Source of the DNA: a bacterium
GTDB taxonomy: Bacteria; Vulcanimicrobiota; Xenobia; Xenobiales; Xenobiaceae
Direction: 5' to 3'
DNA length: 6,125 bases
NCBI GenBank assembly: GCA_017444045.1
Contig: JAFSXO010000347.1
Span: 1-6,125 of the forward strand
The translations under genes were made by a program, and so were the position numbers. Shown here one piece after another: positions 1 to 4,309 of the stretch (positions are counted from its first letter, which is position 1; each line of letters opens with the position of its first letter). The notes beneath the pieces were generated by a model that saw nothing but the letters and a program-made list of their open reading frames with translations, was not told where the DNA came from and made no database searches.

Positions 1-269
1 AGATGGTACAGCAGTCCATCCAGCGCACCGATATGGGCTCCTTCCTCACCTTAGACCCCAACGTCGGCCAGGAGATTCTTCAGGCGCTGTCCAACCAGGT
101 TGACGCTCTGCAGGAGCGCGGCCTGCAGCCCATTCTTTTGGTAGCCCCTACGGTGCGCCCCGCTCTGCGCAAGCTTACTGACCGATCCTTCCCCAGCCTC
201 GTTATCCTGTCTTGGAATGAGATCGCGCCTAAAATCAACGTCAATTCGGTGGGCATGGTAGCGTTCTAG
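1..269 (+). CDS. flhA: Flagellar biosynthesis protein FlhA, C-terminal fragment (5' end outside window)
   Basis: This is the end of the large inner-membrane export-gate protein of the flagellar type III secretion apparatus. Only the tail of its cytoplasmic domain is present, the part that contributes to the nonameric ring and docks export chaperones. The first whole codon is at 3 and the stop TAG is at 267-269. Seen: a 'FLTLDP' segment, then 'ILLVAPTVRPALRKLTDR' and 'FPSLVILSWNEI', followed by 'INVNSVGMV'. This order (hydrophobic strand, R-x-x-L-R-K-L helix, F-P-x-L-x-V/I-L-S-x-N-E-I) is typical of the FlhA/SctV C-terminus. The 'LSWNEI' ending fits flagellar FlhA better than virulence SctV proteins, but a non-flagellar homologue cannot be excluded from 88 residues. 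Codons are conservative, with no ATA for Ile, unlike the genes downstream. The usual follower flhF is absent; an aminotransferase follows instead. Confidence 0.88.
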   Translation, partial: MVQQSIQRTDMGSFLTLDPNVGQEILQALSNQVDALQERGLQPILLVAPTVRPALRKLTDRSFPSLVILSWNEIAPKINVNSVGMVAF

Positions 270-285
270 CAGCACCCGCTCCGCC

Positions 286-306
286 TAATCCTAGATTAAA
301 CATAAT
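286..306 (+). promoter_or_regulatory. Possible operator/-10 region before the class III aminotransferase
   Basis: In the 49-bp gap after flhA there is a perfect 5-bp inverted repeat, TAATC-cta-GATTA (286-298), directly followed by CATAAT (301-306), a 5/6 match to a sigma70 -10 box. No -35 box is visible 16-18 bp upstream, so if this is a promoter it would need an activator. The inverted repeat is placed where such a protein could bind. Read-through from flhA is equally possible. Weak evidence. Confidence 0.2.
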
Positions 307-318
307 ACTGAGGTTGCC

Positions 319-1659
319 ATGCCCGTCCACACCTTCATGAGCGCACAAGAATACGCCGAATACCGTCCCCAGGCTTTGGATATGGTCAGGAGACACCAGA
401 ACGAACAGACCGCCGACGCGCTGGAAGCGCTGGACGATGAGCTTTTCGAGTGCTGCGGTGAGGGATGCTATTTCTACGACGTGCGCGGGCGGCGCTACTT
501 TGACGCGACTACTGGCGGCGGCGTATTTGCCCTGGGCCATGCCAATCCCGATGTCGTAGAAAGCGTATGCGCCCAGGCCCGCAAAGGCGGCCTATCCTCA
601 AGGGTTGGCTTTATACCCAAACAGCTCGAGCTGCTGAAGGAGCTGTCGGAGATAGTTCCCGGGAATCACACTTACGGCTACATAGGAAGCACAGGGACAG
701 AAGTAATAGAAGCCGCCATGCGCTTAGCCCGCCTCACCACAGGACGCACCAAAATCGTCAGCATGGAATTCGGCTATCACGGCATGTCCATAGCAACGGT
801 ATCGGTAACCGGAGTTCCATACTGCCACGCCGGTTCTCCCGATGAACTGCCCGATGCCGAGCTAATCCCCTACAATAACCTAGAAGCCGCGGCCAGGGCC
901 ATAACAGACGATGTTGCGGCGGTTATTATCGAGCCCATCCAATGGGCTGCCGGATGCCGCGTGGCCAGCCCAGAGTATCTGCGGGGACTGCGCCGCCTCT
1001 GCACAGAGCATGGCTCGCTGCTAATATTTGACGAGATACAGACTGGCATGGGCCGGACAGGGCAATGGTTTGCCGCCCAGCGCGCCAATGTAGTGCCAGA
1101 CATAATCATCTGCGGCAAAGCGCTTTCGGGCGGAGTCGCCCCCATTGCCGCCATAATGTACAGCAAGCGCGTGCACGAGGCGGAGAGCAAGATTCCCAGC
1201 TTCCTCAATTCCACGTTCGCCGGTAACCCGCTGGCCTGCTCGGCGGCCTTAGCGGCAATTAAATATATAAAAGACAACAACCTATTGGCCCGCATTAACG
1301 CGCTCAGCGATCTCCTAGTCAAGCACTTAGACGAGCTGTGCGAGCGTTATCCCGATATCGTCTGCCGGCATGACGGCCTGGGCTTAATGCGCTGCGCCAT
1401 CACCACCGCCCCCCAATACGGAATAGCCATGTCGGCGTTTCTGCACCTAGAGCATGAGGTCTGGCTGTCGGCTTTGGCTTACGACCCCCGCTGTCTGCGC
1501 ATATCACCGCCTTATATCGCCAGCGATGCGGATATAGAGCAGCTGTTTGCGGCCATCAGTGCTGTATGCCAGCAGATGCGCACCCTGGGGCCGCAGGGTG
1601 TTCAGCAGTTCTTAGCGGAAGCCAACGCTAAGATCGCCGCGCACAATAAAAGCCATTAA
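319..1659 (+). CDS. Class III PLP-dependent aminotransferase (putrescine/acetylornithine/GABA aminotransferase-like)
   Basis: The 446-residue product has the full fold-type I layout of aminotransferase class III and a normal length for the family. Visible elements: the phosphate-binding 'GSTGTEV' (residues 123-129), the cofactor-stacking 'FGYHG' (151-155), 'IIEPIQ' (203-208), 'LLIFDEIQTGMGRTG' with Asp238 for the pyridine nitrogen, the Schiff-base Lys267 in 'IICGKALSGG', and 'STFAGNPLA' (298-306), whose Thr contacts phosphate from the partner subunit. All expected catalytic residues are present, so it should be an active cytoplasmic enzyme moving an amino group from a terminal amine or omega-amino acid to a keto acid. 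The 'IQTGMGRTG' and 'GGNPLA'-like motifs recall PatA and ArgD, but the substrate cannot be fixed. TGAGG at 309-313, 5 nt before the ATG, supports the start. It uses ATA for Ile about 14 times, unlike flhA upstream. A role in a sugar pathway is less likely, since those aminotransferases are usually of the DegT type. Confidence 0.88.
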   Translation: MPVHTFMSAQEYAEYRPQALDMVRRHQNEQTADALEALDDELFECCGEGCYFYDVRGRRYFDATTGGGVFALGHANPDVVESVCAQARKGGLSSRVGFIPKQLELLKELSEIVPGNHTYGYIGSTGTEVIEAAMRLARLTTGRTKIVSMEFGYHGMSIATVSVTGVPYCHAGSPDELPDAELIPYNNLEAAARAITDDVAAVIIEPIQWAAGCRVASPEYLRGLRRLCTEHGSLLIFDEIQTGMGRTGQWFAAQRANVVPDIIICGKALSGGVAPIAAIMYSKRVHEAESKIPSFLNSTFAGNPLACSAALAAIKYIKDNNLLARINALSDLLVKHLDELCERYPDIVCRHDGLGLMRCAITTAPQYGIAMSAFLHLEHEVWLSALAYDPRCLRISPPYIASDADIEQLFAAISAVCQQMRTLGPQGVQQFLAEANAKIAAHNKSH

Positions 1660-1680
1660 GAGAGCCGCCGACCCTAGCCG

Positions 1681-1731
1681 GCATTGTACAGGAAGATAAT
1701 GTCGTTTAGTTAAGAAATGGCCAATAGATCC
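1681..1731 (+). repeat. Interspersed repeat, copy 1 (51 bp)
   Basis: This 51-bp stretch recurs at 1915-1965, exactly 234 bp downstream, with only two mismatches (the base at 1692 and the A at 1715). Its first 20 bases, 1681-1700, recur once more without mismatch at 2011-2030. This copy starts 21 bp after the aminotransferase stop codon. It lacks the hairpin-forming left part seen in copies 2 and 3. No coding content. Confidence 0.85.
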
Positions 1732-1740
1732 CCATTATAA

Positions 1741-1790
1741 CTCCCCCTAAAGGATGGCAGGGGGAGATGTCGCGACTGCGACAGAGGGGG
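1741..1790 (+). repeat. GC-rich double-hairpin palindromic element
   Basis: Two adjacent perfect stems are visible. CTCCCCCT (1741-1748) pairs with AGGGGGAG (1759-1766) over a 10-nt loop. TGTCGC (1768-1773) pairs with GCGACA (1778-1783) over the loop GACT. A second G-run, AGGGGG (1785-1790), can pair with the same CCCCCT arm, so two mutually exclusive folds exist. The element lies between repeat copies 1 and 2 and resembles short palindromic intergenic elements of the REP or MITE kind. It could also stop or stabilise the aminotransferase transcript 82 nt after its stop codon, but there is no U-run, so a classical intrinsic terminator is not supported. Confidence 0.6.
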
Positions 1791-1872
1791 TGGCCACAGT
1801 TGATGGGAAATCAAGGTTTTGCGTATGTTGTATGCTAACTTGTACGCTAGCACAAAACGTAAAGCTAACACA
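1791..1872. other. Gene-free spacer between repeat elements
   Basis: No gene is visible here. There is a weak nested inverted repeat: GTTTTG (1816-1821) with CAAAAC (1853-1858), and inside it TGCTA (1833-1837) with TAGCA (1848-1852), separated on the left by an 11-nt bulge. The whole of 1660-1986 has no coding sequence on the + strand that I would support. Confidence 0.45.
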
Positions 1873-1965
1873 CATGAATAAGCATAACCAATGCCATCGA
1901 ACCTTAAGCCAATGGCATTGTACAGTAAGATAATGTCGTTTAGTTAAGCAATGGCCAATAGATCC
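1873..1965 (+). repeat. Interspersed repeat, copy 2 (full unit with hairpin)
   Basis: This is the most complete copy. Its left part (1873-1934) matches copy 3 at an exact offset of 96 bp with scattered mismatches, and its right part (1915-1965) matches copy 1 at an offset of 234 bp. Inside it lies a perfect 9-bp stem, CAATGCCAT (1889-1897) with ATGGCATTG (1912-1920), over a 14-nt loop. The stem links the two parts, which suggests that the unit is a structured element rather than a chance duplication. Confidence 0.85.
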
Positions 1966-1968
1966 TTG

Positions 1969-2030
1969 CATGAATGAGCATAACCAATGCCACGAAGCCT
2001 TAACTCAATGGCATTGTACAGGAAGATAAT
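1969..2030 (+). repeat. Interspersed repeat, copy 3, fused to the following reading frame
   Basis: This copy is in tandem with copy 2, with 3 bp between them. It keeps the hairpin as an 8-bp stem, CAATGCCA (1985-1992) with TGGCATTG (2009-2016). Similarity stops sharply after 2030, where copies 1 and 2 continue with GTCGTTTAG and this one switches to TCATTTATTAG. The junction lies inside an open reading frame, so the repeat provides that frame's first codons, including ATGs at 1987 and 2008. Confidence 0.8.
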
Positions 2031-2421
2031 TCATTTATTAGAATTCAGCTATGCCGACGAATTTAGCGTTAGGCCTTACGCTAAGCTGGGGAGGATCGCC
2101 AGAATGATTCAGATTGGTCTCAGTCCTGAGGAGATGCTTGCCGTTTACAATCGCATGTTTCTCGATGTATGGTCGCGTTACAAAGAGCGCATCGATTGGC
2201 AAAAGGCCAACATATCGGAGCAGCTCAGCCAGGGACAGGAGGTCGATCTCAGCGATTGGCTCACCGAAGTGCTCGAGGTTATGGCTACAGCATCGCGCGA
2301 CAGTGCCATACTAACCATGGCCGAGAACAACGAGCGCATCGAGGCTTACTTAGCGCGAGCCGGCTTTTTGGGGGCCGAAACACCGCTAGACGGCGATTAT
2401 GCAGAGGAAGCTGAAGAATAG
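1987..2421 (+). CDS. Small helical protein of unknown function, probably 5'-truncated by a repeat
   Basis: I do not recognise the family. From the ATG at 1987 the frame encodes 144 residues, but codons 1-15 (to 2030) are repeat DNA, and neither ATG 1987 nor ATG 2008 has a Shine-Dalgarno. GGGGAGG at 2088-2094, 9 nt before ATG 2104, is the best translation signal and would give 105 residues. The stretch 2031-2103 still reads like real protein ('EFSYADEFSVRPYAKLGRI'), so an older, longer gene has probably lost its 5' end. The rest looks alpha-helical and soluble: 'LSPEEMLAVYNRMF', 'WSRYKERIDWQ', an acidic 'EVDLSDWLTEVLEVM' helix, and a strongly acidic tail 'DYAEEAEE'. No signal peptide or membrane segment is seen. 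It lies upstream of, and on the same strand as, the 78-residue protein, which has its own promoter. It is either a shortened working gene started at 2104 or a decaying remnant. Confidence 0.55.
   Translation: MPRSLNSMALYRKIIHLLEFSYADEFSVRPYAKLGRIARMIQIGLSPEEMLAVYNRMFLDVWSRYKERIDWQKANISEQLSQGQEVDLSDWLTEVLEVMATASRDSAILTMAENNERIEAYLARAGFLGAETPLDGDYAEEAEE
2088..2106 (+). promoter_or_regulatory. RBS that argues for an internal start (ATG 2104)
   Basis: GGGGAGG at 2088-2094 is followed after 9 nt by ATG 2104-2106, in frame with the upstream reading frame. It is the only well-placed Shine-Dalgarno for that frame. It may be coincidental, as it sits in apparently coding DNA (Leu-Gly-Arg-Ile codons). 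Confidence 0.4.
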
Positions 2422-2465
2422 ATATTAAGGTCTCAAAAATCTGGAATTAATTTCTATTTTTCCCC

Positions 2466-2494
2466 TTTACATTTGAACTGTTTGCGGTGATAAT
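2466..2494 (+). promoter_or_regulatory. Sigma70-type promoter for the 78-residue protein
   Basis: TTTACA (2466-2471) is a 5/6 match to the -35 consensus and GATAAT (2489-2494) a 5/6 match to -10, with the ideal 17-bp spacer. The run of A and T upstream (2430-2460) could act as an UP element. Transcription would begin near 2501, leaving a leader of about 34 nt. The -10 box overlaps an alternative in-frame GTG at 2487, which rules that out as the start on this transcript. Confidence 0.65.
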
Positions 2495-2520
2495 AGAACC
2501 AAGAAAACACTTTTCCACTT

Positions 2521-2525
2521 GGAGG
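2521..2525 (+). promoter_or_regulatory. Strong ribosome binding site deciding the start at 2535
   Basis: GGAGG lies 9 nt before ATG 2535. It selects this ATG over the in-frame GTG at 2487, which would add 16 residues that do not resemble the rest of the protein and has no RBS. Confidence 0.8.
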
Positions 2526-2534
2526 TTCAAAACT

Positions 2535-2771
2535 ATGGCAGGTCAGTCGATTGTTTTCTCAATTGGTCAGATGCAGATGACCGACTATCAGAACGCTCAG
2601 ACCATCAGCGTTCAGATCGCTGCTAACGCCCAGAAGTCTGAAATGGAGCGCTGGAAGATCCTGCAGGACACCCAGACCAAATGCTTCGAAATTCAGCAGG
2701 ACGTCACCGTGAACCAAGCTAAGACCCAGGACAAGATGTTCGGCAAATGGGATGAGTACATCCGTAGCTAA
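2535..2771 (+). CDS. Small Gln-rich helical protein of unknown function, probably highly expressed
   Basis: The product has 78 residues and I cannot assign it to a family. It is soluble in appearance, with no signal peptide or transmembrane segment. About 13 of 78 residues are Gln, charges are nearly balanced (roughly 9 acidic, 8 basic), and there is a single Cys (C50). After a short hydrophobic start ('SIVFSIGQMQM', residues 5-15), residues 17-68 look like one or two long amphipathic helices, followed by 'FGKWDEYIRS'. Codon choice is strict, with no ATA and mostly frequent-type codons, unlike most neighbours. With its own consensus-like promoter, GGAGG RBS and very strong terminator, it is an independent monocistronic unit built for abundant expression. 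A structural subunit, a secreted substrate or a small chaperone would all fit. A type III needle subunit has this size, but the helix-turn-helix loop of needle proteins is not visible, so I do not make that call. Confidence 0.8.
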   Translation: MAGQSIVFSIGQMQMTDYQNAQTISVQIAANAQKSEMERWKILQDTQTKCFEIQQDVTVNQAKTQDKMFGKWDEYIRS

Positions 2772-2788
2772 ACGTTAGCCTGACTAGC

Positions 2789-2821
2789 AAAAAAGAGTCC
2801 GAGCAATCGGGCTCTTTTTTT
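2789..2821 (+). terminator. Very strong intrinsic terminator
   Basis: A 14-bp stem spans 2789-2802 and 2807-2820: a run of A, then GAGTCCGA, pairs with TCGGGCTC and a run of T, with a single G-T wobble at 2798/2811. The loop is GCAA, a stable GNRA tetraloop, and seven T residues (2815-2821) end it. It starts 17 nt after the stop codon of the 78-residue protein. The A-run before the stem makes it potentially bidirectional. Confidence 0.93.
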
Positions 2822-3118
2822 ATCGGCTTAAAGCAGGTTTTTACCATTCACCTAGGGAAAAGTATGGCGCATTTTTGCATTGTCTGCATTAAGATCGCCT
2901 GTTCAGCGCTACGTTCGACACGCAGCAGAGAGCTTATTCAATAGCACAAACCTGCGCAAGGCGGGCTGAAATATGCAGAGCCAAACATTAGCGCCAATAG
3001 TCTCGCGCAAGTGCTCCGCCCAACGGCATGGTTCTGCCCAGCGAGGGATATTTGGCCGTATACGGCAGCATGTATAAGCAAAGGAGGTATATCCAAAACT
3101 AATCTGCAGCCAGATAAT
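2822..3118. other. Gene-poor intergenic stretch
   Basis: I see no supportable gene on either strand here. The + strand frame from ATG 2864 ends after 26 Cys-rich codons at TAG 2942. It then stays open to TGA 3179-3181 without a good start, and its translation does not look like a conserved protein. Small features inside are a 12-bp palindrome (3055-3066) and an orphan Shine-Dalgarno sequence (3081-3088). Confidence 0.5.
3055..3066. promoter_or_regulatory. 12-bp perfect palindrome, possible operator
   Basis: GCCGTATACGGC is a perfect inverted repeat without a spacer, about 55 bp upstream of the likely -35 box of the sugar aminotransferase operon. Position and symmetry fit a dimeric regulator site, but no regulator gene is nearby and chance cannot be excluded. 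Confidence 0.3.
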
Positions 3119-3147
3119 TTGCAAAAGCGTACATATGCCGTTACACT
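3119..3147 (+). promoter_or_regulatory. Candidate promoter of the DegT-heparinase operon
   Basis: TTGCAA (3119-3124) and TACACT (3142-3147) each match the sigma70 consensus at 4/6, with a 17-bp spacer. Transcription would start about 38 nt before the ATG at 3191. The terminator at 2789-2821 isolates this operon from the genes upstream, so some promoter must lie in 2822-3190. This is the best candidate I see. Confidence 0.4.
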
Positions 3148-3190
3148 AAAAATGCAGCCATTTGATGCTTACGAACAGTGAGGCAAACCT

Positions 3191-4285
3191 ATGATCCCAG
3201 TATTAGAACTCAAGACCCAGTATGCTGCCATTCAGCAAGAAGTTGAGGAAGCTGCTCTGCGCGTGCTGCGTTCAACCCGTTACATTCTCGGCCCCGAGGT
3301 TCAGGCCTTTGAGGAGGAATTCGCCGCCTGGAATGGGGTAAGCCACGCCTTAGGCGTGGGCAATGGCACCGATGCGATCCAGACGGCCGTAAGAGCACTG
3401 GGCATAGGACCTGGCGATGAGGTTATCTGCCCTGCTCATACTTTTATTGCCACTGCGGGTGCGGTAGCGCTGGCCGGCGCCACCCCAGTGTTTGCCGATA
3501 TCGATATAGACACATTTACTCTTAACCCTCAAAGCGTAGAAAAAGCCATCACTCCGAAAACAAAGGCTATCATAGCTGTCCACATTTACGGACATGCCGC
3601 TCCCGTCATCGAGCTGAAGGAAATTGCCGACCGCCACGGCCTGTACCTCATCGAAGACTGCGCCCAGGCTACCGGCTGCACCGTAAACGGCAAGCATGTC
3701 GGTTCCTTTGGCATCTGCGGCTGCTTCTCATTCTTCCCCAGCAAAAATTTAGGCGGCATCGGCGACGGCGGAATGATCATCACCAACGATGATGATTTCT
3801 TTGAAAAGGCTCAGATGGTGCACAACCATGGCAGCAAGGTCCGCTATTACCACGATATGATCGGTACCAACACCCGCCTTGACGAGATTCAGGCCGCTGT
3901 TCTGCGCGTCAAGCTAAAGCATGTCAACGCCTGGAACGAACGGCGCCGCGCTATAGCCGCCGCTTATAACAAGGGGCTGGAGGGTGTAGCCATAACACCG
4001 GTAGAGCGCCCCAACTGCTACCACGTCTACCATCAGTATACAGTGCGCGTGCCCGAGCGCGATCGCTGGCTAAAGCACCTCAACGATAACGGCGTAGGCG
4101 CGGTAATATACTACCCCATCGAGCTTCACCTGCAAAAAGCTTTTGCCAATACCGTTCCTGCTGGCTTCAGTCTGCCCGTCAGCGAAAAGGCCATGGCCGA
4201 AGTGCTGTCTCTGCCCATGTTCCCGGAATTAACCGAAGAACAGATTACCTTTATCACCGACACCTTTAAACAGTTCAAGCCTTAA
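3191..4285 (+). CDS. DegT/DnrJ/EryC1 family nucleotide-sugar aminotransferase (WbpE/WlbC-like)
   Basis: The 364-residue product is a complete member of the PLP-dependent sugar aminotransferase family, which transfers an amino group, usually from glutamate, to a keto-sugar nucleotide in the cytoplasm. Visible motifs: 'GNGTDA' (58-62) for cofactor phosphate, 'PAHTFIATA' (81-89), 'LIEDCAQA' with Asp156 under the pyridine ring, the Schiff-base Lys185 in 'FSFFPSKNLGGIGDGG', 'GTNTRLDEIQAA' (225-236), and the C-terminal 'YHVYHQYTVRV' and 'YYPIELHLQ' segments. All catalytic residues are present. The start 'MIPVLELKTQY', 'YILGPEV' and 'FFPSK' resemble WbpE/WlbC, which make the 3-amino group of UDP-2,3-diacetamido uronic acids. 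dTDP-3-amino-sugar enzymes (QdtB/FdtB type) are the main alternative. A GTGAGG-like RBS lies at 3179-3183, 7 nt before the ATG. The heparinase-fold gene follows after 24 bp, so the two are probably co-transcribed. Confidence 0.9.
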   Translation: MIPVLELKTQYAAIQQEVEEAALRVLRSTRYILGPEVQAFEEEFAAWNGVSHALGVGNGTDAIQTAVRALGIGPGDEVICPAHTFIATAGAVALAGATPVFADIDIDTFTLNPQSVEKAITPKTKAIIAVHIYGHAAPVIELKEIADRHGLYLIEDCAQATGCTVNGKHVGSFGICGCFSFFPSKNLGGIGDGGMIITNDDDFFEKAQMVHNHGSKVRYYHDMIGTNTRLDEIQAAVLRVKLKHVNAWNERRRAIAAAYNKGLEGVAITPVERPNCYHVYHQYTVRVPERDRWLKHLNDNGVGAVIYYPIELHLQKAFANTVPAGFSLPVSEKAMAEVLSLPMFPELTEEQITFITDTFKQFKP

Positions 4286-4309
4286 TCGGCCTGTTCCGGA
4301 GTCTGCTGA

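Noticed and set aside
1747..1971. Minus-strand frame of 74 codons in the repeat region
   Set aside because: It lies wholly over the palindromic element and repeat copy 2. Its translation is low-complexity and Cys/Trp-rich, with no family resemblance.
1681..2030. CRISPR array
   Set aside because: The copies are long, unequally spaced (234 and 96 bp) and partly tandem. There are no uniform spacers and no cas genes.
2487..2534. Longer version of the 78-residue protein starting at GTG 2487
   Set aside because: The GTG overlaps the -10 box, has no RBS, and lies before the expected transcription start.
2535..2771. Type III secretion needle subunit
   Set aside because: Size fits, but the conserved helix-loop-helix turn and C-terminal pattern of needle proteins are not seen.
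2909..3124. Minus-strand 71-codon frame
   Set aside because: It needs a TTG start with no Shine-Dalgarno, and its translation shows no recognisable motif.
2864..3181. + strand frame open for about 105 codons with one TAG at 2942, suggesting a stop-interrupted gene or recoding
   Set aside because: No good RBS, odd Cys-rich translation, no recognisable motif, and no structure pointing to stop-codon readthrough. One stop in this length can occur by chance.
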